NCBI RefSeq assembly: GCF_031202305.1
Contig: NZ_CP101731.1
Span: 1,860,001-1,924,000, forward strand
Reading direction: 5' to 3'
Length of the DNA: 64,000 bases
Source of the DNA: Pelagibacterium sp. 26DY04
GTDB taxonomy: Bacteria > Pseudomonadota > Alphaproteobacteria > Rhizobiales > Devosiaceae
Shown: one piece after another, positions 51,628 through 60,650 of the stretch
Layout of the letters: every line of letters starts with the position of its first letter
Position numbering within the stretch: the stretch's first letter is position 1
The notes under the pieces: generated by a model
The model's input: the letters and a program-made list of their open reading frames with translations, nothing else
What the model was told of the DNA's origin: nothing
Database searches by the model: none
Made by a program: the position numbers and the translations under genes

Positions 51628-52509
51628 TCAGGAGATAGCCTTGCCTTTTTCGCCGGCAAGGTGCCGGACGAACTGGATGGCGACGCGTCCCGAACGAGAG
51701 CCGCGTGTGGCAGACCACTCAATGGCTTTTGCCCGCATTTCCGACTCATCGACCGGAATGCCGTAATGGGCGACGTAATTGCGGACCATGGCGAGATAAG
51801 TGTCCTGGTCGCAATTGTGGAAGCCAAGCCACAGGCCGAAGCGGTCTGAGAGCGATACTTTTTCCTCGACGGCTTCACCGGGATTGATCGCCGTCGAGCG
51901 CTCATTGTCGATCATGTCCCGAGGCATCAGGTGCCGGCGGTTGGACGTGGCGTAAAAGACCGTATTGGCGGGACGACCTTCAAGGCCACCGTCGAGGACG
52001 GACTTCAAAGCCTTGTAGCTCGACTCATCCCTGTCGAAGCTCAGATCGTCGCAATAGATGATGAAGCGTTCCGGCCGGCCCACGAGGAAGCGGAGCAGGG
52101 CAGGGAGGGTGGCGATATCCTCGCGAGCGATCTCGATAAGGATAAGACGGGAGAGACCGGTTTCCTCCAGCGCGGTGATGTGGGCATGGATGGCCTTGAC
52201 CATCGAGCTCTTGCCCATGCCGCGCGCGCCCCACAGCAGCGCGTTGTTCGCGCCGTGACCGCGAGCGAACGCCAGGGTGTTGTCCAGGAGAATGTCGCGC
52301 AGATGGGCGACGCCTTCGAGCAGATCAAGCGGTACGCGATTGACGTGTGGGACAGGAATCAGCGTTTGCTCGGCGCCGTCCCAAAGATAGGCATCTATGC
52401 CGTCCTCGATCGCCGCCGTTGCCTGGGTGGTTCCCGCGAGAGCATCGAGAGCGTGCGCAATGCGTTCGAGCGTAGCCGAGATGGCTGAAAGCTGGTCTTG
52501 ATTTTCCAC
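51628..52509 (-). CDS. DUF815 family AAA ATPase
   Basis: A 293-residue ATPase. The GTG at 52509 gives the family's usual length and start (VENQDQLSAISATLERIAHALD), while the longer frame upstream is less protein-like. Walker A is GARGMGKSS and Walker B is FIIYCDDLSF. The remaining motifs (VFYATSNRRHLMPRDM, SLSDRFGLWLGF) are standard for DUF815. The cellular role is unknown; the family is widespread in proteobacteria as a lone gene. It is opposed to the nlpD-secDF run. Confidence 0.9.
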   Translation of the reverse strand: MENQDQLSAISATLERIAHALDALAGTTQATAAIEDGIDAYLWDGAEQTLIPVPHVNRVPLDLLEGVAHLRDILLDNTLAFARGHGANNALLWGARGMGKSSMVKAIHAHITALEETGLSRLILIEIAREDIATLPALLRFLVGRPERFIIYCDDLSFDRDESSYKALKSVLDGGLEGRPANTVFYATSNRRHLMPRDMIDNERSTAINPGEAVEEKVSLSDRFGLWLGFHNCDQDTYLAMVRNYVAHYGIPVDESEMRAKAIEWSATRGSRSGRVAIQFVRHLAGEKGKAIS

Positions 52510-52673
52510 TGGAGAATAGCCCCTGAAAGGGCCCGATAGGCTTTGCCTTTCGCCGGGCCCGCTAGTATAGTCCGCGCGATTTTTTGGAAGGCGATGCCTC
52601 CCCAAAACCGCAAGCGTCCCTATATGGGGCCATCAGTCCTGCTTTGACAAGCAGACCGCTACGGAGTGTCTTA

Positions 52674-53009
52674 ATGTTCGTTACCCCTGCCTTCGCCCAG
52701 GGCGCCGCTGCGCCGACCGGGATGGATTTTATTTCCAGTTTCATTCCGATCATCCTGCTTATCGCCATTTTCTGGTTCCTTATTTTCCGTCCGCAGCAAA
52801 AGCGGATGAAGGCCCACCAGGCGATGCTTGCAGCGGTGAAGCGCGGTGACACCATCGTCACCAATGGCGGTGTGGTCGGAAAAGTGACCAAGGCGGTGGA
52901 GAACGAAGATCTCGAAGTCGAGATTGCCCAAGGGGTGAAGATCAAGGTCGTGCGCACCATGGTCGCCGACGTGCGGACCAAGTCCGAGCCGGTCAACGAC
53001 AACAAATAA
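52674..53009 (+). CDS. yajC: Preprotein translocase subunit YajC
   Basis: A 111-residue protein from the ATG at 52674. A short periplasmic N terminus, one membrane helix (about 18-36; FIPIILLIAIFWFLIF) and the conserved FRPQQKRMKAHQAMLAAVKRGDTIVTNGGVVGKV follow. It joins SecDF in the holotranslocon. secDF starts 113 bases later. Confidence 0.96.
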   Translation: MFVTPAFAQGAAAPTGMDFISSFIPIILLIAIFWFLIFRPQQKRMKAHQAMLAAVKRGDTIVTNGGVVGKVTKAVENEDLEVEIAQGVKIKVVRTMVADVRTKSEPVNDNK

Positions 53010-53122
53010 TCGGATGACACTGTCGCCCAGGGCAACAGCCCCGCGACACTGACCCGCTGGCGCGTCGGCGCCCGCCAAGCGGCGGCGCTGGCGCTAGCGG
53101 TAATAAAGGACGAATTTATCTC

Positions 53123-55663
53123 ATGAAGAGCTCGCCATTCCGGTTAATCGCCGTCGTTCTCGTGACGCTGGTCAGCATGCTCGCGGTGCTGCCCAATTTC
53201 CTGAGCGATCAGACCGTGGCCGGGATGCCGGATTTCCTTCCCAAAGGCGAGATCGTTCTGGGGCTGGACCTGCAGGGCGGTTCGCACCTTCTGCTCGAGG
53301 TAAACCGAAACGACATCGTTGAAGGCCGCATCAGCGATATCCGACGCGAGGCGCGGACACTGCTCATCGATGCCGGAATCGGCAGCATCATCACCACCAA
53401 TGGTGCAACGCTCGATGTGGAATTGACCGATCCGAGCCAATTGGACGCGGCGCGGGAAGTGCTGTCCCCCCTCGAACGGATGCTGGAAGGTGCGCTGTTC
53501 CAGACGGGGACGACGCCGGAAACGCAGATCACCACATCGGGCGGGCGCATCCAGATCACGCTCACCGAGGACGCCATTTCAAGCCGGATGTCGTCGCTTG
53601 TGGCGCAATCGCTGGAAGTTATCCGCAGCCGTATCGACGAAGTCGGCACGACCGAACCGATTATCCAGCGGCAGGGCGACAACCGTATTCTGGTGCAGGT
53701 GCCTGGCTTTGGAGATTCCGAGCGGCTCAAGGACCTGATCAGCCAGACCGCCCGCCTGACCTTCCATCTTGTCTATCCGTCGATGACGGCGGCGCAGGCC
53801 GAAACGCAGGGCCTGCCAGCCGGAACGATGATCGTGCCAAGCGCAGACGGGTTCGACGAGCTTCTTTATGAGGACGTTGCCCTGGGCGGCGAACAGCTCG
53901 TCGACGCCCAGCCGGCCTTCGACCAGAATGGCCAGGCTGTCGTCTCGTTCCGCTTCAATACACAAGGCGCGCTGACCTTCGGCGAAATCACCTCGGAAAA
54001 TGTCGGGCGGCGCTTTGCCATCGTGCTCGACAATGAGGTGATCACCGCCCCCACCATCCAGCAACCGATCACTGGTGGCACGGGCCAGATTTCCGGCACG
54101 TTCACCCCTGATACGGCGAGCGACCTCGCCGTGCTGCTGCGTGCCGGTGCGCTTCCGGCGACGCTCGACGTGGTCGAGGAACGGACCGTTGGCCCCAGCC
54201 TTGGCGCCGATTCGATCAACGCGGGCGTTACGGCAGGTGTGATCGGCACGGTGGGCGTGGTGCTGTTCATGTTCGCGGCCTATGGGCTGTTCGGCCTGTT
54301 CGCCAATATTGCCTTGGTGATCAACGTCGGCATGATCCTGGCGGCACTATCCACGCTGGGAGCGACGCTGACCTTGCCGGGTATCGCCGGCATCGTTTTG
54401 ACCATCGGCATGGCCGTGGACGCAAACGTTCTCATTTTCGAGCGCATACGCGAGGAGCTGGCGAACGGGCGATCTGCGGTCCAAGCGATCGACTCCGGTT
54501 TCAAGCGGGCGATGATGACGATCGTGGACGCGAACGTCACTACGCTGATCGCAGCCGTCGTCTTGTTCTTCCTCGGCTCGGGGCCGGTGCAGGGCTTTGC
54601 CGTGACGCTCGCGATCGGCGTGCTCACGACGATGTTCACCGCCTATCTCGTGACGCAGGTTCTCGTGAACCTGTGGTTCTCGCGGCGGCGTCCCAAGACT
54701 CTCAAGGTGAACGTCCTCGAGCGTCTCTTGCCGCTCGAGCCCAAGATTCCGTTCATGAAGTGGCGCAAGGTCGGCTTTGCCTTCACGCTGGTCTTGCTGG
54801 TGGGAACCGGCATCCTGGAGGTGACGCGGGGGCTCAATCTCGGCATCGACTTCACCGGCGGCAGCTCCATCGAACTGCAGGCAACCGATGGAGAGGCGGA
54901 TATCGCCGATCTGCGTTCGCGCCTGGGGAGCCTGGGCATCGGGGAAGTTCAGGTGCAGGAATTCGGTACGCCGGCGGACGTACTGGTGCGGATCGGCGCA
55001 CAGGAAGGCGATGAAACCGCACAGCAGGCCGCGGTTCAGCAGGTGATCGATACCGTGGCCGATGAATATGAGGTCAGACGCACCGAGGCGGTGAGCGGCA
55101 CGGTGTCGGGCGAGTTGGCCTTCAACGGCATCGTTGGCATTCTGGTCGCCATGGTTGGTATCGTCATTTACGTATGGCTGCGCTTCGAGTGGCAGTTCAG
55201 CGTGGGTGCGATCCTGGCGCTCGTCCACGACGTGGTTTTGACCGTGGGTCTATTCGCGCTGCTGCGGATCGAATTCAACCTTTCAAGTATCGCGGCGGTG
55301 CTGACGGTAATCGGCTACTCCCTCAACGACACGGTCGTGATCTATGACCGTATTCGGGAGAACCTCTCCAAATATAAAAAGGTAAGCCTGGCCGACATCA
55401 TCAACATGTCGTTGAACCAAACGCTTGCACGCACCGTCCTGACCGGTGGCACCACGGCGTTGGCACTGCTTGCGCTGGTGTTCTTCGGCGGCGAAGTGAT
55501 CCGCAGCTTCACTCTGGCCATGGCCTGGGGCGTGCTGGTCGGCACCTACTCGTCGATTTTCGTTTCGGCACCGATCCTGCTCTATCTCGGCATCAAGACC
55601 CGCGCAGAGACCGAAGCCGAAAAACCAAAGTCCGAGCGCCGCGCGGACGGCGCGGCGGTATAG
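53123..55663 (+). CDS. secDF: Fused protein translocase subunits SecD-SecF
   Basis: An 846-residue inner-membrane protein with twelve expected membrane segments, joining SecD (about 1-530) and SecF (about 545-830). SecD has the first segment near the N terminus, the periplasmic P1 domain (GLDLQGGSHLLLEV) and the channel region with ITIGMAVDANVLIFERIREE. SecF has GIDFTGGSSIEL and TVIGYSLNDTVVIYDRIREN. It uses the proton gradient to pull exported proteins across. Fusion of the two genes is common in this order. Confidence 0.97.
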   Translation: MKSSPFRLIAVVLVTLVSMLAVLPNFLSDQTVAGMPDFLPKGEIVLGLDLQGGSHLLLEVNRNDIVEGRISDIRREARTLLIDAGIGSIITTNGATLDVELTDPSQLDAAREVLSPLERMLEGALFQTGTTPETQITTSGGRIQITLTEDAISSRMSSLVAQSLEVIRSRIDEVGTTEPIIQRQGDNRILVQVPGFGDSERLKDLISQTARLTFHLVYPSMTAAQAETQGLPAGTMIVPSADGFDELLYEDVALGGEQLVDAQPAFDQNGQAVVSFRFNTQGALTFGEITSENVGRRFAIVLDNEVITAPTIQQPITGGTGQISGTFTPDTASDLAVLLRAGALPATLDVVEERTVGPSLGADSINAGVTAGVIGTVGVVLFMFAAYGLFGLFANIALVINVGMILAALSTLGATLTLPGIAGIVLTIGMAVDANVLIFERIREELANGRSAVQAIDSGFKRAMMTIVDANVTTLIAAVVLFFLGSGPVQGFAVTLAIGVLTTMFTAYLVTQVLVNLWFSRRRPKTLKVNVLERLLPLEPKIPFMKWRKVGFAFTLVLLVGTGILEVTRGLNLGIDFTGGSSIELQATDGEADIADLRSRLGSLGIGEVQVQEFGTPADVLVRIGAQEGDETAQQAAVQQVIDTVADEYEVRRTEAVSGTVSGELAFNGIVGILVAMVGIVIYVWLRFEWQFSVGAILALVHDVVLTVGLFALLRIEFNLSSIAAVLTVIGYSLNDTVVIYDRIRENLSKYKKVSLADIINMSLNQTLARTVLTGGTTALALLALVFFGGEVIRSFTLAMAWGVLVGTYSSIFVSAPILLYLGIKTRAETEAEKPKSERRADGAAV

Positions 55664-55669
55664 GCGGCA

Positions 55670-56062
55670 ATGACCTGGGAGGCGGGGCAGGGGCACTATC
55701 CCTATCAGGCGGTTATCGACGCCTATGGTGATGGCGGCTTCCGCTTCGCCGAGATGTCCCATCGCGGTTCGGTGATATCGCTTCCGACGGGAATGTACGC
55801 ATGGGACGTCGACGCGGCGGCGGGTATCACGCTGCAATCGCTTTCTCGCGCGCTCGAGGCGGCCGATGCTCTGGACGTGTTGCTGATCGGAACCGGTCCC
55901 GATATCGCGGCGATATCGCCCGACATTCGGCCCGCCTTCCGGGAGAAGGGCGTCATCATCGAGGCCGTCTCGACCGGCAGCGCGGTACGCACCTACAATG
56001 TGCTGCTTGCTGAAAACCGGGCCGTGGGCGCAGCTCTGATCAGTGTAGCAAAGGCGCGGTGA
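55670..56062 (+). CDS. Mth938-like domain protein
   Basis: A 130-residue soluble protein of the Mth938/NDUFAF3 family, beta-alpha fold with VISLPTGMYAWDV, LIGTGPDIAAI and a conserved VSTGSAVRTYNVLLAENR near the end. The eukaryotic relative NDUFAF3 is a complex I assembly factor. Here it is followed without a gap by an NDUFAF6-like gene, which makes a shared role in respiratory complex assembly plausible, by inference. It starts 7 bases after secDF. Confidence 0.9.
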   Translation: MTWEAGQGHYPYQAVIDAYGDGGFRFAEMSHRGSVISLPTGMYAWDVDAAAGITLQSLSRALEAADALDVLLIGTGPDIAAISPDIRPAFREKGVIIEAVSTGSAVRTYNVLLAENRAVGAALISVAKAR

Positions 56063-56910
56063 TGAGCGATAGCTTTGCGCTCGCGTCGGAGCGCTTGCGC
56101 GAACTCGATCGCGATCGCTATGCAGCCAGCCTGATCGTGCCGGGCGAGCATCGCCAAGGCGTGCAGGCGATCTTCGCGTTTTCGGCCGAGATCGCGGCGA
56201 TCCGGGAGAGGGTATCGGAACCCGGCCCCGGCGAGATCCGGCTGCAATGGTGGGTCGATGCCATCGAGGGCGAAGGGCATGGCGCGATATCGAGCAATCC
56301 GGTCGCCGATGCATTGCTGAAAACGCTGGAAACCTACGCCTTGCCGGCCGGTCCTTTGCTGCGGCTATTGGCGGCTCGGCGCTTCGACCTCTACCACGAT
56401 CCGATGCCCGATATCGGGCAGTTCGAAGGGTATGCGGGCGAAACCGTTTCGGTTCTATACCAATACGCGGCGATGATCCTCGCGGGTGGCTCCGCAGATG
56501 AGGCCGCGGATGCGGCGGGGCATTTGGGCGTGGCGCAGGCGCTTGGCGGGCATCTGCGTGCCTTCGGGTATAATGCGGCGCGAGGACAGCTCTTCCTGCC
56601 GCTGTCGGTGTTCGCCGCCCATGGCGTACGAGAGGCCGATGTCTATGCGGGGGCGGACAGCGCAGAGTTGCGGGCGGCGCTCGGCCAGATCGCTGAACTG
56701 GCGCACCAGCATGCCGATAAGGCCCGCTCGGCGATCGCGCCTCTTTCCCCCCGGCTGAAACCGGCATTTGCCAGTATCGCGCTCGTCGATATGGACCTGA
56801 AGCGTGCCGGGCGCCACGTTGCGGCGCCATTCATCGGGCATCGAACGCCCTCGCCGCTATTGCGCATGTTTGCGCTGACATGGTGGATGCTGCGGCACGG
56901 ACGCAGCTAG
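56062..56910 (+). CDS. Squalene/phytoene synthase-family protein, NDUFAF6-like
   Basis: A 282-residue protein of the trans-isoprenyl synthase fold. The ATG at 56062 overlaps the previous TGA by one base; a GTG one codon earlier is possible. The sequence ([35 protein letters not shown]) fits the family, but the Asp-rich metal motifs of true squalene and phytoene synthases are not present: the place of DDxxD has only scattered acidic residues. This is typical of NDUFAF6-type proteins, which act in complex I assembly. Isoprenoid synthesis is unlikely. Its stop shares the palindrome CTAG with the stop of trmFO. Confidence 0.85.
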   Translation: MSDSFALASERLRELDRDRYAASLIVPGEHRQGVQAIFAFSAEIAAIRERVSEPGPGEIRLQWWVDAIEGEGHGAISSNPVADALLKTLETYALPAGPLLRLLAARRFDLYHDPMPDIGQFEGYAGETVSVLYQYAAMILAGGSADEAADAAGHLGVAQALGGHLRAFGYNAARGQLFLPLSVFAAHGVREADVYAGADSAELRAALGQIAELAHQHADKARSAIAPLSPRLKPAFASIALVDMDLKRAGRHVAAPFIGHRTPSPLLRMFALTWWMLRHGRS

Positions 56911-58286
56911 AGCCAGGCGGCCAGATCTTCCAAAGCACGCGACGTGATCGCCTTCTTCTTGGCCTTTGCCTTGTCGGGTCCGCGCCAGCGACCTTTGAGA
57001 CCCTCCGGCTTTTTGATCTCCACTGGCGGGAACAGGCCGAAATTGACGTTCATGGGCTGGAAGCTGCGTGCGCCGGAATAGGCTTCGGCTTCCACGTGGC
57101 CGCCCGTGATATGGCCGATCAGCGCACCGAATGCCGTGGTGGCCGGCGGCAGTGCCGGGGTCTCACCCTTGGCTTCCGCCGCCGAGAGGCGACCGCAGAC
57201 CAGCCCCATGGCGGCGCTTTCGACATAACCTTCGACACCGGTAACCTGGCCGGCGAAACGCAGGCGCGGATCGGCCTTGAGCTTCAGGTCCGGACGGAGG
57301 ACACGAGGCGAATTGAGGAAGGTGTTGCGGTGCAGCCCGCCGAGCCGGGCGAACTGAGCGTTTTCCAGGCCCGGAATCATTCTGAAGATTTCCGTCTGCA
57401 CACCATAGCGCATTTTAGTTTGGAAACCGACGATGTTCCAAAGGGTACCAAGGGCATTGTCCTGACGGAGCTGGACGACTGCGTGGGGCTTGTTTTCCGG
57501 ATCGCGCGGGTTGGTGAGGCCGACAGGCTTCATGGGACCGTGGCGGAGGGTTTCGCGGCCGCGCTCGGCCATCACTTCGATAGGCAGGCAGCCGTCGAAA
57601 TAAGGCACGATCTCCCACTCCTTGAACTCGTGCAAGGGCGCTTCGAGCAAGGCGTCGATGAAACGGTTGTACTGTTCCTCATTCATCGGGCAGTTGAGAT
57701 AATCCGCCCCGGTGCCGGCGGGACCTGGCTTATCGTAACGCGACTGCGCCCAGACAATGTCGAGATCGATACTGTCGTAGTGAACGATCGGTGCGATGGC
57801 ATCGAAGAAGGCGAGGGAGTCCTCACCTGTCAGTTTTTGAAGCGCTTCGGCAAGGGCGGGTGACGTGAGGGGGCCGGTGGCGACGATGACGTTTTCCCAG
57901 TCCGCAGGCGGCAGACCGGCGACTTCTTCACGTGCGATGGTGATGCGGGAATGGTTTTCGAGCGCCTCGGTGACGGCCTGGGAGAAGGCATCGCGATCGA
58001 CGGCAAGCGCTCCCCCGGCCGGTAATGCGTGCTTGTCGGCACAAGCCATGATCAGCGATCCCGCGCGACGCATTTCCTCGTGGAGGAGACCCACGGCGTT
58101 GTGCTCGTGATCGTCAGAGCGGAAGCTGTTGGAGCAGACAAGTTCGGCAAAGCCATCGGTATGATGGGCGTCGGTGGGATTTACCGGGCGCATCTCGTGG
58201 AGAACCACGTCGACACCAGCCTGAGCCACCTGCCAGGCCGCCTCCGAGCCTGCGAGACCACCACCGATTACATGCACCACAGCCAT
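56907..58286 (-). CDS. trmFO: Methylenetetrahydrofolate--tRNA-(uracil-5-)-methyltransferase
   Basis: A 459-residue flavoprotein that makes m5U54 in the T loop of tRNA with methylene-THF and FAD. The start is the ATG at 58286, since the FAD loop [11 protein letters not shown] must sit close to the N terminus. Other family stretches are [42 protein letters not shown] and [15 protein letters not shown]. The stop overlaps that of the opposed NDUFAF6-like gene by 4 bases. Confidence 0.96.
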   Translation of the reverse strand: MAVVHVIGGGLAGSEAAWQVAQAGVDVVLHEMRPVNPTDAHHTDGFAELVCSNSFRSDDHEHNAVGLLHEEMRRAGSLIMACADKHALPAGGALAVDRDAFSQAVTEALENHSRITIAREEVAGLPPADWENVIVATGPLTSPALAEALQKLTGEDSLAFFDAIAPIVHYDSIDLDIVWAQSRYDKPGPAGTGADYLNCPMNEEQYNRFIDALLEAPLHEFKEWEIVPYFDGCLPIEVMAERGRETLRHGPMKPVGLTNPRDPENKPHAVVQLRQDNALGTLWNIVGFQTKMRYGVQTEIFRMIPGLENAQFARLGGLHRNTFLNSPRVLRPDLKLKADPRLRFAGQVTGVEGYVESAAMGLVCGRLSAAEAKGETPALPPATTAFGALIGHITGGHVEAEAYSGARSFQPMNVNFGLFPPVEIKKPEGLKGRWRGPDKAKAKKKAITSRALEDLAAWL

Positions 58287-58325
58287 GTCTTGCCCATCTT
58301 TATCCAAGAGGCATGGCTATAGACG

Positions 58326-58368
58326 AAAAGCGCGCGGCAATCCAAGGTTGCCACGCGCGACTTTTTTA
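58326..58368. terminator. Bidirectional terminator-like hairpin between trmFO and the DJ-1 gene
   Basis: An 11-position stem (one C-A mismatch) with a 7-base loop is flanked by AAAA on the left and TTTTTT on the right. On the reverse strand it ends the DJ-1-family transcript, separating it from trmFO. Confidence 0.82.
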
Positions 58369-58388
58369 CCCGGTTCTCAACCGAAAGA

Positions 58389-58949
58389 TCAGGCGGCGCG
58401 GCGTTCGTGCCGCCCCTCATTAATCTCCTCGGCGATCTTGTCGCAGAAGGCATCCAGATCGCCGGGATTGCGGCTGGTAACCAGGCCCTGATCGGATACG
58501 ACCGCGCTGTCTTCCCAATTGGCACCGGCATTGATGACGTCTGTCTTGATCGACTTGTATGACGTCATCTTGCGGCCGCTGGCGATGCCGGCCTCGATGA
58601 GCAGCCAAGGCGCATGACAGATGGCGGCAACCACCTTCTTATCGGTCCAGAAGCGCTTGATGAAATCGATGGCCCGAGGCTCGATGCGCAGCAGGTCCGG
58701 ATTGATCTGGCCACCGGGAAGAACGATGGCGTCGTAGTCGTCAGCGGTGACGCTATCGAGGGTTTTGTCCACTGGGACCGGACCGCCCCAATCATCCTTG
58801 TCCCAGCCCGTAATGTGGCCGGGTTCGAGCGAAATCACATGCACTTCGGCACCAGCTTCGCGAAGCTTGTTGCGCGGGACTTCGAGTTCTGACTGCTCGA
58901 AGCCGGTGGTGGCGAGAATCGCAATCGATTTGCCTTGCAGGTTCTGCAT
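58389..58949 (-). CDS. DJ-1/PfpI family protein (type 1 glutamine amidotransferase-like)
   Basis: A 186-residue protein from the ATG at 58949. The nucleophile elbow has Cys111-His112 in AAICHAPW, and Glu18 in GFEQSELEV is the residue that tunes the cysteine. The class resembles YhbO/PfpI stress proteins with proposed deglycase or chaperone roles, which are debated. It has its own terminator. It may be part of a stress response, but no promoter was recognised. Confidence 0.92.
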   Translation of the reverse strand: MQNLQGKSIAILATTGFEQSELEVPRNKLREAGAEVHVISLEPGHITGWDKDDWGGPVPVDKTLDSVTADDYDAIVLPGGQINPDLLRIEPRAIDFIKRFWTDKKVVAAICHAPWLLIEAGIASGRKMTSYKSIKTDVINAGANWEDSAVVSDQGLVTSRNPGDLDAFCDKIAEEINEGRHERRAA

Positions 58950-59024
58950 GACGTTTCCCTTTCTTTCCTTGGGTGGAGAGAGGGGAAACGAGACGATCGG
59001 CGGTGCGTTCCGTTGCGGAACATG

Positions 59025-59054
59025 AAAAGGGCACCCTGTGGTGGGGGTGCCCTT
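59025..59054 (-). terminator. Rho-independent terminator of the first DUF1127 gene
   Basis: On the reverse strand AAGGGCACCC pairs with GGGTGCCCTT around an 8-base loop and is followed by TTTTC. Confidence 0.88.
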
Positions 59055-59084
59055 CAAAGAGGTTTTGTGTTGCTGCGACCGCGA

Positions 59085-59234
59085 TCAGAGTGCGTTGGCA
59101 TGGTCGCGGGCAATACGCTGAATGTCGGAGCGGGCGATACCAAGATCGCTCAGTTCGCGGTTGCCGAGGGCATTGAGTTCGCGAACCGTCTGCTGATAAG
59201 CCGACCAGCGCTTGAAGGTCTTGCGGATGTCCAT
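59085..59234 (-). CDS. DUF1127 small basic protein, copy 1
   Basis: A 49-residue protein: it starts MDIRKTFKRWSAYQQTV and ends ARDHANAL, with the DUF1127 core RELNALGNRELSDLGI and RSDIQRIA. A strong AGGAGA site lies before the ATG at 59234. Proteins of this Arg-rich class bind RNA and affect RNA stability and stress responses in alphaproteobacteria. It has its own terminator. A paralogue identical at 41 of 49 positions lies at 60093-60242. Confidence 0.93.
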   Translation of the reverse strand: MDIRKTFKRWSAYQQTVRELNALGNRELSDLGIARSDIQRIARDHANAL

Positions 59235-59376
59235 TTCAGGTCTCCTTTCGTCTGACGACCTTTAGCTAGTGAGAATCGCCCACAATGTGCAGGGCCAAAT
59301 TGGTCATTGCCGGCTTGCGCGATCTGCATGACTGTTGCTCACTGTTATTCATCGTCGTTTAACGAGTGAGTTTTTC

Positions 59377-60018
59377 ATGACGGAAATCATTCTTTGGGGC
59401 CGTGCCAACTCGGCCAATGTTCAAAAGGCCCTATGGGCCTTGGAAGAGGTTGGGGCGGCATATGACCGGCGCGATGCGGGCGGAAAGTTCGGGGGGCTCG
59501 ATACGCCCGAGTTCATCGCGATGAATCCGAATCGACTGGTGCCGGTGCTGCAGCACAACGACCTGACGCTTTGGGAGAGTCATGCGATCGTGCGGTATGT
59601 CGCGGCACAATGGGGGCGGGCCAGCCTGTGGAGGGAAGACATAGCCGAGCGGGCGGTGGTCGATCAGTGGACCGACTGGACCGTATCAACCTTCCAACCG
59701 GCCTGGATCGGGGTTTTCTCGCATGTGGTGCGGACTGCACCGGAGCGGCGGGATGCCGAGGCGATCGCGGCGGCCATGGCCAGGACAACCGACGCTCTTG
59801 CAATCATGGACGCGCAGCTCGAGAAAACTCCTTATCTCGCGGGGGAGACGTTCAGCTATGCCGATATCGTTGCCGGCGTATCACTCTACCGCTGGACGAC
59901 CATGGAGATCGATAGACCCGACATGCCGGCTGTTGCGGCCTGGCACACGCGGCTTGCGGAACGCCCAGCGTTCGAGAAGGTGGTCTGCGTGTCCTATGAG
60001 GATCTGCGGGCGAGATAA
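59377..60018 (+). CDS. Glutathione S-transferase family protein
   Basis: A 213-residue GST from the ATG at 59377. The N-terminal thioredoxin-like domain has WGRANSANVQKALWALEE, MNPNRLVPVLQ with the cis-Pro, and ESHAIVRYVA, the glutathione gamma-Glu site. The C-terminal helical domain has the FSYADIVAGV motif with the N-capping Asp. It probably conjugates or reduces an electrophile with glutathione. It lies between the two DUF1127 genes, opposed to both. Confidence 0.93.
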   Translation: MTEIILWGRANSANVQKALWALEEVGAAYDRRDAGGKFGGLDTPEFIAMNPNRLVPVLQHNDLTLWESHAIVRYVAAQWGRASLWREDIAERAVVDQWTDWTVSTFQPAWIGVFSHVVRTAPERRDAEAIAAAMARTTDALAIMDAQLEKTPYLAGETFSYADIVAGVSLYRWTTMEIDRPDMPAVAAWHTRLAERPAFEKVVCVSYEDLRAR

Positions 60019-60029
60019 ACCCGGGAATC

Positions 60030-60062
60030 AAAAAAGGCATCCTTGATCAAGGATGCCTTTTT
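60030..60062. terminator. Bidirectional rho-independent terminator
   Basis: A perfect 14-bp stem (AAAAAGGCATCCTT with its complement) and loop GATC, with A and T runs on both flanks, ends both the GST and the second DUF1127 gene. Confidence 0.95.
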
Positions 60063-60092
60063 CGCGTTCGGACGTTGGAGGTCGTCTGAAGC

Positions 60093-60242
60093 TTAAAGCT
60101 GGTTGGCATGATCACGCGCGATGCGTTCGATGTCGCCGCGGGTGATGCCGAGATCGTTCAGTTCACGGTTGCCGAGCGCATTGAGCTCACGAACCGTCTG
60201 CTGATAAGCCGACCACTTCTTAAGAGTCTTGCGAATGCCCAT
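60093..60242 (-). CDS. DUF1127 small basic protein, copy 2
   Basis: A 49-residue protein from the ATG at 60242: it starts MGIRKTLKKWSAYQQTV, has RELNALGNRELNDLGI, and ends ARDHANQL. It differs from copy 1 at 8 positions (2, 7, 9, 29, 34, 36, 39 and 48). It has an AGGAAA-type site and shares a terminator with the GST. The close paralogy and shared layout point to a local duplication with the GST gene between. Confidence 0.93.
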   Translation of the reverse strand: MGIRKTLKKWSAYQQTVRELNALGNRELNDLGITRGDIERIARDHANQL

Positions 60243-60650
60243 CTCAATTTTCCTTTCGTTTGACGACTGGGATATAGAACCTAAATCTCGACCTTTGAAC
60301 TAGGGATTTGTCATTTCGGCCATGCGGTTTCCGCATGGCTGGCTACGGTCGCCTCGGCTTACTCCGGACGGTCAAACAGACTCTTGGTCATCTTGTGAAA
60401 ATCTCCGACAGGACCAAGATCGCAACCACGGTCGAGAAACGGCGGCGGACGGCGCCAATTGGGAGGAACGGTTCCCGCAGGACGCGTTTTCCAGGTGATA
60501 CGAACAAACATGGACATCACCATGCTGGTTGTTTGCACCCTTCAAAGATACCCGCGAATCATCACTTCAAGGTATGCGTCAACGCGCACGCCGCCCCTGC
60601 GGGCCGCGCATGGCAAAGCCATCAAACCGTCATGAAACAGCGCCGCAAGC
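60243..60650. other. Sparse 408-base region between the DUF1127 and uvrA genes
   Basis: No firm gene. It contains a hairpin (GCCATGCGG and CCGCATGGC) at 60319-60340 and one weak small reading frame on the reverse strand (60359-60523), listed separately. Confidence 0.5.
60359..60523 (-). CDS. Possible small protein, weakly supported
   Basis: A 54-codon frame on the reverse strand from the ATG at 60523 to a TAA at 60359. The product has an unusual Pro-, Arg- and Trp-containing composition (FVRITWKTRPAGTVPPNWRR, then FLDRGCDLGPV). There is no convincing ribosome site. It lies just downstream of uvrA on the same strand. It could be a small conserved protein or chance. Confidence 0.25.
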   Translation of the reverse strand: MVMSMFVRITWKTRPAGTVPPNWRRPPPFLDRGCDLGPVGDFHKMTKSLFDRPE

